This document shows positions 1-10,437 of a DNA stretch of 64,000 nt, piece after piece (position 1 is the stretch's first letter; each line of letters opens with the position of its first letter). The position numbers were made by a program, and so were the translations under genes. Source of the DNA: Mesomycoplasma ovipneumoniae ATCC 29419. Lineage in GTDB: Bacteria > Bacillota_I > Bacilli_A > Mycoplasmatales > Metamycoplasmataceae. The stretch is from assembly GCF_028885435.1 (NCBI RefSeq), contig NZ_CP118522.1:434001-498000 (forward strand), read 5' to 3'. The notes below the pieces were generated by a model. The model was not told the DNA's origin and did no database searches. It saw only the letters and a program-made list of their open reading frames with translations.

Positions 1-1050
1 ATTTGTGGTATAAATTGCTTGCCTCAATTCATATGGATATTTAAAAAATGTCGTTAGTTCAGCGAAATTTGTATACCAAGACTTGATAATTGAAGGATAT
101 TTTTGGCCTCATTTTTTCCGCAAATTTATCAAGATTTTGCATTGCAAATTCTTGATTAGCCGCTTGATAAATCTTTTTCATATCAAGGACAAACTCTTTT
201 TGTCTTTGTTAGAAACTTTTAAAAGCGAGTTTCTAATTTGGTGAACAACACATTTTTGAACATCTGTTTGCGGGAAAACCGCTTCAATTGTTTGAGTAAT
301 TCCACTTAGATTATCGCAAGAAATTATTAGAACATCTTCCAGCCCGCGAGTTTTTAGTTCGCTAAAAACATCAAGTCAATTACTTGCTGATTCGGTATTT
401 TTAATCCAAAATCCCAGTGCTTTTTTATTTCCGTCCCAATCAATTGCAAGAATAAGATAAAGTGATTTTTTGACAAAAACACCGTTTTCTTTAACATTAA
501 AAAACATCCCATCAATGTACAAAATTGGATAGGAATTCTCAATTTTTCGCGATTTTCACTTTTCAATTTCAGGCAATAATTTGTCAGTAACTGAAGAAAT
601 TCAGGCATTACTTATTTCTTTTTTATAGATGCTTTTTATTGTGTTAACAATATTTTCATATGACATTCCTGATGCAAAAAGTGAAAACACTTGCTCTTCG
701 ATATCGCCTAAATTTGTTTCGTATTTACCGAGTAATTTGTTCTCAAAAGTGCCATTTCGATCTCTTGGTATTTTTAGATGAAAATTATTACTATTAAAAT
801 TCACAGTTTTACCCGAAAATCCGTTTCGCTTATTTGGCCTATGCACGCCTTTTTTGCTTCGGTTACTTTTTTCATAGCCTAAATGTTGGCTTAATTCCGC
901 CCTTAAGAGCGCCTCAGTAAAAGTTTTAAACATATGCGAAATTTCGTTGTGAAAATCTTCTTTTTTTATTTTTTTATAATCAGCGTATTTGTCAACAAGT
1001 TTTTTAGCTTCTAACTCAAATGGGGATAATGTTTTTTGCTGTTTTTTCAT
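1..1050 (-). CDS. IS256-family (mutator-type) transposase, C-terminus cut by window edge
   Basis: DDE transposase of the IS256 family, which moves its own element by cut-and-paste or copy-out. The reading frame is open from 1050 to the window edge with TGA read as Trp; about 350 residues are visible. The first catalytic Asp is in YIDGMFF (codon near 512-514) and the second in IISCDNLSGI (313-315), followed by the family motif CVVHQIRNSL. The catalytic Glu lies beyond the window. I chose ATG 1050 because an AAGGA Shine-Dalgarno sits 7 nt upstream; ATG 1065 and TTG 1080 lack one. The gene lies directly downstream of a copy of the dispersed element described below, which breaks off near 1120, so the insertion sequence seems to have landed inside that element. 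Identity is very likely; whether the far end is intact cannot be seen. Confidence 0.93.
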
Positions 1051-1119
1051 ATTTTGGTCCTTCATAATAAATTTTATCAAAATAAATTTACTTTAAAAAC
1101 ACAAAATATTTAACATTAC

Positions 1120-1569
1120 CTAAAAAACTAACAAAAATCATAAAAAACAACTACTATTTAAACTCAATGTAAATAGAAAACTCGTTTTTATTTGCAGCGA
1201 GCCTAAAAAACATATGAAGTTTTGAAAGAACAATAACCAAAAGCCCTAAATTTATGGATTTCTAAACGGTTAAATTTAAGGCATACCATCATATTTAAAA
1301 ATATAATGGATAATTCGCATTTTTTGATTTTTTTATGACAAAAACTCCCTGATTCCTCCCTAATTCAATATCAAAATTTATTAATTTATTCTTAGTGAGA
1401 TGTATTATAACATAATTTTATTTTATACCAAGCATTTTTTTCAAATGGTTAATTGTAAAATAATAAAAATTAAGATTTTAACGTCAAAAATCCCGTATTT
1501 ACTGGTATTTTTTCATATTTAGATTCACTAAAAAGCCAATTTTTGCCATAAAACTGTCAAACTCGGGAT
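1120..1569 (-). mobile_element. Dispersed element, copy 1 (truncated by the IS256-type insertion)
   Basis: Left-pointing copy of a repeat also found near 8.6, 15.9, 25.6 and 55.1 kb. From the right it holds a degenerate terminal repeat ending near 1566, a short A tract (seven, read as T at 1435-1441), a TTATAAT promoter (ATTATA at 1404-1409 on the plus strand), an AGGGAGGA Shine-Dalgarno without the ATG seen in other copies, and the conserved hairpin region 1140-1320. Similarity to the other copies stops near 1120, where sequence leading to the transposase begins. This is the shortest A tract of the five. Confidence 0.75.
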
Positions 1570-1626
1570 ACCGAAGGTCAAGTAGTAAAATATCTTGAAT
1601 CTTTAGATTTAATAAGACATAAGTAA
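1567..1626 (+). pseudogene. Possible C-terminal remnant of an interrupted gene
   Basis: Immediately outside copy 1 a plus-strand frame encodes about 19 residues (TEGQVVKYLESLDLIRHK) and ends in TAA at 1624-1626, just before a strong terminator. It looks like the tail of a gene whose front was separated by insertion of copy 1 plus the IS256-type element. It is too short to identify and could be chance. Confidence 0.25.
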
Positions 1627-1645
1627 TTTCCAATATTATTCAATT

Positions 1646-1679
1646 AAAATAAAAAGGTGAAATTCCACCTTTTTATTTT
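1646..1679. terminator. Bidirectional intrinsic terminator
   Basis: A 14-bp inverted repeat (AAAATAAAAAGGTG and its complement) around a 6-nt loop, with A and T runs on either side, lies between the remnant at 1567-1626 and the leftward gene ending at 1719. Confidence 0.8.
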
Positions 1680-1718
1680 AATTTTAAAAAAAATTTTTGT
1701 CTTATGTATTATAAAAAC

Positions 1719-2186
1719 TTAATCAAGAGAATCTTCAATAAGTTCTTTTTCTGACTTTGAAATAAATGATCTAAGCATAATAAGATAAATTATATCAACT
1801 CAAATAATAAAAATTGCGACAATAGAAAGAACAAAAATTCCCTGAAACTTTGAAACAAAGTGAACATTTTTTAGGTTCATTCGTCTTGGTAGGTCATGTA
1901 ATTTAAAAGGGGAAATAATTAATAAAATTCAGTAAGCAAGTGATAATAAAGCCCAAAAAACAAACACTACAATTGCAAACGTAGTTGCTCCAAAAAATAA
2001 TGAGAATGTTTTTCTAGCTTCTCCTGGATTGGCAGCAATCTCACCTACAGAAGCAGTAATTCCAGCAAAAAATACAATAAGTGTTATAACACCTAAAGCA
2101 AATTTAACTATACGAACAATTAATAATTTATTTGTTCATGATTTAGTTGATTTTAATAATTGAGCGGCATCGTTATGATAAGCCAT
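1719..2186 (-). CDS. Conserved hypothetical membrane protein, three predicted TM segments
   Basis: A 155-residue protein I do not recognise. ATG 2186 is preceded by a good AGGAGG. Hydrophobic segments lie at about residues 24-47 (starting IVRIVKFALGVITLIVFF), 65-92 and 112-137, giving three membrane spans. Between spans two and three is a short basic stretch (KLHDLPRRMNLKN), and the C-terminus is acidic (KSEKELIEDSLD). It is transcribed alone to the left and ends at a strong terminator. It is divergent from nadE, with the two starts about 94 nt apart, so the promoters probably share this gap. Function unknown. Confidence 0.8.
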
Positions 2187-2279
2187 TTATATCCTCCTGG
2201 AAAAATTGTATATTTTATATGAAATTTTATACTAAAAAATTATTTTTGTGATACAATTATACAAGAAATTATTCTAATT

Positions 2280-3020
2280 ATGAAAAATAATGTACAAATA
2301 AATAATTATATAAATTATATTATAGAATGAATTCGCCAAGAAGTACAAAAAGCAAATAAAAAAGGCGTGATTTTTGGTATTTCTGGTGGAGTTGACTCTG
2401 CACTTGTTGCGTTTTTAGGAAAAAAAGCTTTCCCTAATTCGCATTTAGGTCTTATTATGCCGATTCGTGATATGAGCAGTGACAAAAATGATATTGACCA
2501 ATTAGTCAAAAAATTTGAAATTTCCACTAAGGAAATTAACTTAAGTTCAGCTTTCCAAAATTTAAAAGACTTATTTAGTCTTAAAAACCAACTGGCAAAT
2601 TACAATATCCAACCTCGCCTTCGCATGATTAGTTTATATGCTTTTGCTCAAGAATTGGATTATTTAGTTCTTGGAACTGATAATTTTTCTGAAATGTATC
2701 TTGGCTATTTTACAAAATACGGTGATGGTGGCGTGGATTTATTGCCGATTGTTAATTTAACAAAAATGCAAGTTTATCAAATCAGCGAACAAATTGGAAT
2801 TCCGGATTCAATAATTCAAAAATCCCCAAGCGCAAATCTTTGAGATAACCAAAAAGATGAAGATGAATTAGGTTTTACTTATAAAGATTTAGATTTATTT
2901 TTTACAGATCCAAATTTAGTTAGTGATCAAGTAAGAGAAAAAATTGAAAAATTACACAATTTAAGTGCCCACAAACGTAATCCAGTGCCAAGACCTGCAA
3001 AAAAATTAGGAGATTTTTAA
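2280..3020 (+). CDS. nadE: NH3-dependent NAD+ synthetase
   Basis: Makes NAD+ from deamido-NAD+ with ATP and ammonia, the last step of NAD synthesis. The protein has 246 residues, the size of the ammonia-dependent form, with no glutaminase domain. The ATP pyrophosphatase P-loop SGGVDSAL lies near residue 35, GTDNFSEMYLGYFTKYGDGG near 140, and the C-terminal substrate loop KSPSANLWDNQKDEDELGF (Trp from TGA) near 185. ATG 2280 is the only in-frame start that includes the first helix; no clear Shine-Dalgarno precedes it. A TACAAT -10-like box lies at 2252-2257. The stop is followed at once by the next ATG, so the two genes form an operon. nadD lies 40 kb away in the same window. Confidence 0.95.
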
Positions 3021-3749
3021 ATGGCTGGTCATTCAAAATGAGCTAACATAAAGCACCGAAAAGGTGCCCAAGATGCCCTAAAAGCAAAGATTTTTAACAA
3101 ATTTTCAAAAGAAATTATGGTCTCAGTAGCAAAAGGTGGACCTGATCCTAATTCTAATCCATCTTTAAGACTTATTATTTCTAAAGCGCGAGCAAAATCA
3201 ATGCCAAAATCAAACATTGAAAAAGCAATTGCCAAAGGCCATGGAGCAACTAGCGAAGGTCAAACTTTTAAAGAAATAATTTATTCTGGAACTTTATCAA
3301 ACGGAATTAGTCTAATTGTTACAATTTTAACTGACAATGTTAATCGATCAGTTTCATCACTTCAGGCACTTTTTCGGCGTGCAAATGGGCAAATTGGAAA
3401 ACAAAATTCAATTCCTTATTTATTTGAGCAAAAAGGTTATCTTGAAATTGACAAAACTGATCAAATAAATGGCGATGACCTTATGATGTTTGTTCTTGAA
3501 AATGGCGGTGATGATTTTCAAGAAGATGAAGAAAGTTACTTAATATATTGCGAACCACGCGCAATTCAGGACTTAAAATCAGCAATTGAAAACAATTTTA
3601 GTGTAAATTTTAGCGCTGTTGAAATTAGTTATTTCCCTAATTCTTGAGTCGAACTTGATCAAGAAAGCACTGAAAAAATACTAAATCAAATTGATAATTT
3701 TCTTGAAGATGACGATATTCAAAATGTTTATCACAATCTAAAAGTTTAA
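3021..3749 (+). CDS. YebC/PmpR-family protein (translation or transcription factor)
   Basis: A 242-residue protein of the universal YebC family, proposed both as DNA-binding regulators and, more recently, as factors that help ribosomes through proline stretches. The N-terminus [25 protein letters not shown] is the family signature (longest block quoted in two parts: [19 protein letters not shown]). [12 protein letters not shown] and the acidic C-terminal region also match. Length is normal. Start ATG 3021 abuts the nadE stop without a gap, indicating translational coupling. Several of the long genes in this window are rich in proline runs, which may be why a reduced genome keeps it. It is followed by a strong terminator. 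Confidence 0.93.
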
Positions 3750-3766
3750 AAAAGTTTTTTTAAGAC

Positions 3767-3798
3767 AAAAATAGGAAGCACTCAAGCTTCCTATTTTT
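3767..3798. terminator. Bidirectional terminator between yebC and the DUF31 lipoprotein
   Basis: A 13-bp perfect stem (AAAAATAGGAAGC / GCTTCCTATTTTT) with a 6-nt loop serves the two convergent genes. Confidence 0.85.
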
Positions 3799-3805
3799 CA
3801 AAATT

Positions 3806-5716
3806 TTATTCTTTATTATAATAAAATTTTTTAATTTCTGAGACTAAATCGATTTTATCATTTCGAAGTAAAATTCCGGTAGTCAAATGTGATGTTAAAT
3901 TGTTTTGATCATAGTAAAGTTTTTTTTGATCTTTTGCGAGAGTAATTAACTGATTTAAGAAAATTAATTCGCCATTTGTGTTATAAACTCCAGAACCAGA
4001 AGCCCCAGGACCATTTGTTACAAAAAAACTTGGGGCGCCATTTTTAATATAAACACCTTTAAACATGTTTTTTGAAAATGCAAACCCAGGTCAAAAGCCG
4101 CCAATTTTAGTTGTATAGTCAATTTCGCCGTTTTTTCATGATTTTTCACTAATTTTTAGTGGCGGAAACTGTTGGACATGATCTCAGAAATTAGAAAATT
4201 TTTCAAATTGACTGGTAAATCTATTCACATCGTCTTCAACAGTTTTGCCATTTGAATAACGAAAAGAAGATAAAAGTCATTTTTTATGTTTTTGGTAAAA
4301 ATCAAATATACCTTTAATATCTTCTCTAAATTTAGCATGGTTAAAGTAAAATACCCCTATATCCTTGCCAAAATTGTTGAAATTTTTAGCTTCTCGAAAA
4401 TATCTTTTGTGCAAATTAATGCTAAATTCACTTAATTGTCTTGAGGTAACTGGTCTTATATAGATTGAATTACTTCTTCGATTTCTATTGTTTCTTTTCA
4501 TTAATTGCTCAATTTGTTTGTCATATTCAGATTTTATTCAAAATAAACTTAACATTCCAGAATTAGCTAATGAACTAAGGGTATTAACATTATCATTAAA
4601 ATAAAAACGCATGAAAGGATAAGCCATTAATTCTCAAAAAGGTCTCTTATTAACATATAAAACGTGTTTATTTGTTAAAAAAACACTTTCACCTTCGTGA
4701 GAATCAAGTAATATGGCAGTTCCGGTTGAAAACCTTACATTTCTCTGAAAAATATCTTTGTATCTTTGATCTGAATAGTCAAGCGATCTAAAACCAAAAT
4801 AATCTGGTTTAAAATTTTTTTCTCGAAAACGAGGATTGAAGTAACCAAAAAAAGTTTTCCTTGCATCTTCGTTTTGAGAAAGACTGCCTGTATTTATTTT
4901 GTCAAGTCAATAAATATTCAAGTTTTCATTTTTTTCACCTAGAAAATGATCATCATTTTCTTGTTTTATCACGTTTGGCTTTAGGGCAAAAGCTTCATAT
5001 GAAAAAGAATTACCTCGAACTTTATTAGTTACATCAAATCCGATTTTTTGGGCGGGTTTATTGTCATAATTGCTTAGTTTTGAAAATTCTAACTTTTCAT
5101 TTATTATCGGTGTTTTTTCAACAGGCAAATCTTCAACAACTTGGCTTATTTCTGAATTTACCAGCGGAATTTGTTCGGGATTTGGCTCAGGTTTTTGTTC
5201 AAGTATTTGCTCAAGTTTTGGATCAAGCTCAACTTTAGGTTCAGGTTTTTGCTCTGGTTTTGGTTCAAGCTTTGGCTTGGGTTTTGGTTTATTTGATTTG
5301 ACTAAAGATTCTAATGATGAAAAATTTAAATTGTCGATTTGACTTTTGTTTAAAGACGGATTTTGAATTGTTGATATTGATGAATTTGCTAAATTATGAT
5401 TATTTTTAGAAGTGGAATTTTCAGCGATACGGTTATTATTTTCACGGGTTAATGGTGAATCATTATTTGAATCATTTATTGTTCTGATATTTCCAATTGG
5501 ATTCAAATTTTGAGTAATTTGTGCCAAATCATTTTTTGGAGTTTCTAACTCTGGTAAAATTTGATTTTTTGGCTGATTTTCTTCAGTAATTACTGGATTT
5601 TTAGCACTTTCATCCTTATTTTTTCTATCTTGGAAAGGTATAAAATTAGTGCATGAAATTACAAAAAAATTAACCAAAAGCAAAGGTGCTAAGGATTTGA
5701 AAAATTTAAATTTCAT
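3806..5716 (-). CDS. Surface lipoprotein with MIP-like (DUF31) serine peptidase domain
   Basis: A 636-residue lipoprotein. The signal peptide ends in a lipobox, VISC, near residue 24, so the mature protein is anchored on the outer face of the membrane. Residues about 25-230 are a low-complexity linker rich in Asn, Ser and then Lys-Pro/Glu-Pro dipeptides. The C-terminal half carries a chymotrypsin-like triad: His351 in FLTNKHVL, Asp452 in KDIGVFYF, and Ser573 in GPGASGSGVY. This is the DUF31 fold of the mycoplasma immunoglobulin protease MIP. Unlike the MIB-MIP pair at 50-55 kb it has no MIB partner beside it, so the substrate may differ. ATG 5716 is chosen over 5746 because it begins the signal peptide. 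The frame crosses several TGA Trp codons. Confidence 0.85.
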
Positions 5717-5869
5717 AACTAAACCGCCCTTCTCCTTATTCGACAATCAATTTTATAATATAAAATTATAACAAAAAATATGTCAAAAAAATAAATATTA
5801 TTATATTTGACGTTAAAGGTAAGATTATTCGATATTTAGTTAAAAATGATTAAAAAGGATTTTAAATTT

Positions 5870-6298
5870 TTAAGAGTTAATGATTAAAAACGGTAAAGTG
5901 ATAATTAAAAGCACAAAACCAACAACAAATCCCAGAAAAATTGGCAGAATAGATAGCTCTTTTTGTTTTTGTTTGACAAAATTATAATCAATTTTTGGAC
6001 TAACAGGTTTAAATCCTCGTTTTTCTAACATCCTATTTTGCGATTGAATTCGCCATTTATGATAAGAAATTGAAAAACTACTAAATAAACCAAGTCTTAA
6101 TACCGTCGCAAGAACTGAAATTGAAATTGATAAAAGTCCCAAAATTGAAACTACGTCATATCAAACTTTTTCTTGAACAAAACCCATCACAAAACCAATA
6201 ATAGCTAAAAATAGTGCTCAAAGAATCAAAGCTAAAATTGAACGTTTCTGGATTTTCCGTCTGAAAATAGCGCTGTAAAAAAACGAAAAAATAAACAT
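5870..6298 (-). CDS. Hypothetical membrane protein, about four TM segments
   Basis: A 142-residue protein, not recognised. Hydrophobic stretches are near residues 22-40 (LALILWALFLAIIGFVMGF), 46-70 and 115-140. A basic loop between them contains HKWRIQSQNRMLEKRGFKP. The N-terminus is basic (FRRKIQKR), suggesting that end lies inside the cell. The start at ATG 6298 has no clear Shine-Dalgarno; internal ATGs near 6185 and 6142 would remove the first span. It is divergent from the gene at 6595. Function unknown. Confidence 0.7.
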
Positions 6299-6409
6299 GA
6301 TAATAAACCGTCGAATTTAAGTAAAATAATTTTAAATATATTATATACTAAAAATTGATTTTTTATTTTTAAACGGTTAATAGTCAAATTATTTTTTTTC
6401 CATTTTTGC

Positions 6410-6428
6410 AAAATGATTGTATCATTTT
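6410..6428. promoter_or_regulatory. Perfect 8-bp inverted repeat, operator-like
   Basis: AAAATGAT-TGT-ATCATTTT lies in the 296-bp gap between the divergent genes at 5870-6298 and 6595-7467. The spacing and symmetry suit a dimeric repressor, but AT-rich sequence can give this by chance. Apart from AT-rich promoter-like sequence I see nothing else in this gap. Confidence 0.25.
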
Positions 6429-6594
6429 AGTTTTAGTGCTCAGTCTTTTAGGAAAAACTGAATAAAATTATATATTTTATATATTTATAGTCTAAACAAT
6501 AACAAATTTTATAATTTGGTAAAATGCTAAAAAATTATAAAAACTTTTAACCATTTTTTACTAATTATAATATAATTTTATATATTATTTAGTC

Positions 6595-7467
6595 ATGATA
6601 GAAAATAACGATACTTACCTAGCAACAAAATTTGATCATTTTTCCAATTGAAAAAAAGAACGAAAGATTTCATTAATTTTTTCTTTACTTATTATTTCAA
6701 TTACAATTTCGCTAATCGGATATTCAATGATTGAAAACTGTAGCGAATTTGTTCTTGACAAATATTATTTTATAAGCTTTACTAATTATTTCCAAAATTT
6801 TAGTGCCTTTTTTTACTTGACCTACCAGTCAAACTTAATTTACGGAATTACCTTATTTACGTTCGTCCTTAACGCAACCCAGCGAAAATTTCAAATTTTA
6901 TTTGTTTTTACAGTAATTTTAACAATTGTTTTGATTGTTTTTTGATCTATATTGGCTTGAAATTTAAATTTGACTTGATCAGTTTTAGCAACAACATCAA
7001 CTGTCCATTTTTTCCATCCAGTTTTTGCAATATTTGTACTCTTTTGGTATCGAAAACAATTTTCAGTTAGTAAATTAGGTTTAGGTTTTGGGGTTATTTA
7101 TTCAGTTTGTTATTATATTTTTTGTGTGCTTCTGTATTTTTTCACACTTAGACAATGAGTTGCGCCTGAAATTAAAAAAGTCGGAGCTCAAGAGATAAAA
7201 AATATGGTATTTTTTTACACAGGTTTAACTATTTATCCATTTGTAAATTTTTTACATCCATTTTTTTATTCAGGAAACAGCCACTCAGTCGTAATTTTGT
7301 TAAACCTGTTAATGGCTTCTTCGGTTGTTTTTCTTCCATATATGATTTCACTTTTTTATATTAATATTTTTGGAATTAAAGCAACAAATTGGCGTGTAAC
7401 CCGAGAAATAAAATCGATTTATAATCGTTTAAAAGCATTTTTCTGAGTTTCCAAACCAAAAAATTAG
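6595..7467 (+). CDS. Hypothetical polytopic membrane protein
   Basis: A 290-residue protein with about seven hydrophobic segments spread along the chain (for example IFSLLIISITISLIGYSM, ILFVFTVILTIVLIVFW, GVIYSVCYYIFCVLLYFF, VVILLNLLMASSVVFLP). A short basic cytoplasmic tail is present (KATNWRVTREIKSIYNRLKAFF). I do not recognise the family; the spacing of the spans recalls small integral proteins of unknown function in other mycoplasmas. The start is ATG 6595 without a Shine-Dalgarno, and TATAAT-like boxes lie only 20-40 nt upstream, so the message may have a very short leader. The stop overlaps the Shine-Dalgarno of mnmA, and the two are probably cotranscribed. Confidence 0.75.
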
Positions 7468-7473
7468 GAGTAA

Positions 7474-8601
<1,128 letters not shown>

Positions 8602-8609
8602 AAAATCAC

Positions 8610-9174
8610 GAGTTTCCCAGTTTGTTGAGATAATCTTAAAAAGTGTCCAGTTTTTCAGGGTTTTTTAACTAAAAAAGCAAAATTATGAAATTTTTAAACT
8701 ACTTTTTTAGTTTAAAACACTGACAAAAACCATAAAAAATACAACTACTATTTAAACTCAGTGCAAATACAAAACTCGTTTTTATTTGCAGCGAGCCTAA
8801 AAAAACATATGAAGTTTTGAAAGAACAATAACTAAAAGCCTTAAATTTGAAGATTTCTAAACGGTTAAATTTAAGGCATTACATCATATTTAAAAACATG
8901 ATGAAAAATTCGCACTATCAGAGCACATTAGACAAAAAACATAACTAATTCCTCCCTTAATTCAATATAAAATTTATTAATTCATTCTTAGTGACTCTAT
9001 TATAACAGAAATTTTTTTTAGACCAAGCATTTTTTTTTTTTTTTTTTTTGCAAATGGTTAATTTTAAAATAATAAAAATTAAGATTTTAGTGTAAAAAAT
9101 ACCTGTAAATCCGGGTCTTTTTGAATATTTATATTCACTAAAAAGTGAATTTTTGCCATCAAACTGGCAAACTC
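8610..9174 (-). mobile_element. Dispersed element, copy 2 (complete, with terminal inverted repeats)
   Basis: 565 bp bounded by imperfect 18-bp inverted repeats (16 of 18 match): GAGTTTCCCAGTTTGTTG at 8610-8627 and the complement of GAGTTTGCCAGTTTGATG at 9157-9174. Read leftward it has a 20-nt A tract (T at 9030-9049), an extended TGTTATAAT promoter near 9000, a GGGAGGA Shine-Dalgarno, a four-codon ORF (MFFV), then conserved hairpins. A third hairpin, AACTAAAAAAG with its complement, lies near the left end. No transposase is encoded, so it behaves like a MITE or an internally deleted insertion sequence. Its transcript would run antisense into the end of mnmA. Confidence 0.8.
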
Positions 9175-9176
9175 AG

Positions 9177-9203
9177 GAAAAACTTGATTATTTAGGTAAA
9201 AAA
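9177..9203 (+). repeat. Direct repeat flanking dispersed-element copy 2, right arm
   Basis: Second arm of the duplication described at 8578-8604, matching AAAAACTTGATTATTTAGGT against AAAAACTTGATTATTTAAGT. It adjoins the stop codon of the leftward gene at 9206. Confidence 0.75.
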
Positions 9204-9205
9204 AA

Positions 9206-10432
9206 TTAAATTAATTTAAAAAAAGTACGATTATAGCCAATAACTTTGCCTTTTATTGCGCTAAGAACCTCAAATGATGTCAATGGTTTATTTAAATTTC
9301 GTGCAATTTGACTCCAGTCAATTACTTGATTTAGGCCAAAAATTTCAAGTTGGTATTTTCCTTGGCCGTTTGTAAGACCAGGAAGATAAATAACTCCGTA
9401 TTTTGCTTTAATAAATTCAAATTTTTCAGAAGAATCTAAATTAATTTTTTTAGCAATTGAATCAGCACAAAATGATCCAAAGCTATTAAAAACAGGAATA
9501 TCACTATCAAAAAGATCAAAACTATTTTTTCCAGCACTTAAAGTCGTTTTATAATCATCAGTTTTTTTGATAATTCCAACCCGATTTCAGACATTTAGTC
9601 CAACTCCAAGCGAAAAATTTTCGGCAAAACTAGTTATAATTATAGCATATTCTTTAATTTTATCAGATTCAGAATAAATTTCAATGTCAAAATTACGGGC
9701 ACTAAAAAATGGACTTGTGCCTTGTTTTCCTAAAAATTCGATGTCTAAAAGATGATAATCATTTTCTCTGGCAATTAGTGCTGATGAGCTAAAATTTATC
9801 GGTAAAAAATCAAGAAAAAAATTTTGCTCTTCTTTGGCCAGTGGTGCATTTAGCTCACTTTTGGAAATCTGTTTTTTTACAAGCAAATTATTTTCAACTT
9901 TTCCATGAGAACGGTATAAAAACGAACTAATTCCAAAATCAATAACATGATTTTTGATTAATTCAAGAAAATCATCGTAAAACAGAGGCTTATTTTTTAA
10001 ATCTTCAGGAATTATATTTTCAACATCAAGGGCAAAAACCTCGAGTCGATAGTTATGATCATTAGCTGGCGGCAGCGGCCCGAAATAAACTCCATCAGGA
10101 TGAGGTCGATAAAATGAATCAAGCAAATAATTATTGGCATGACGGGTCATTGAATTCTCAAATTGATACATTTTATCTTGTCGCGAAAAGGAGTCATCTC
10201 ATTTTAGCTTGTTTTTTTTAATATTGGCCGCAACTCAGTGAATAAAAACAAAACCTAATTCAGCTGTTGCTTCATAGTCAATTAAAGTAAGGGCATATGA
10301 TTTTGCGCCTTTGACTTTGTCTCATTTTAACGGAAAACTTACCGAATTAGGGTATTTTTTACCTAAATTGCCATTACCAAATTGGGTGTCTAAAACGCCA
10401 TTTTTAACATCAGGGATATAAATTTTTATCAT
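9206..10432 (-). CDS. PEBP/YbhB-like protein with a long C-terminal extension
   Basis: 408 residues. The N-terminal 140 or so match the bacterial phosphatidylethanolamine-binding-protein family (YbhB/YbcL): SFPLKWDKVKGAKSYALTLID near residue 30, FVFIHWVAANI near 60, and YFGPLPPANDHNYRLEVFALD near 115. These carry the expected ligand-pocket His and Pro residues. Usual family members have 150-180 residues, so about 200 extra residues follow (with SFLYRSHGKVENNLL and GLNVWNRVGIIKKTD) that I cannot assign. There is no signal peptide. ATG 10432 lies 5 nt beyond the stop of the upstream lipoprotein gene, so the two form an operon. The molecular role of this family in bacteria is not settled. Confidence 0.78.
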
Positions 10433-10437
10433 ATTTT

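Noticed and set aside
5070..5342. Plus-strand frame with Gly/Ser/Cys/Phe repeats opposite the DUF31 lipoprotein
   Set aside because: It is the mirror of the Lys-Pro/Glu-Pro spacer coded on the minus strand; the repeats come from that gene.
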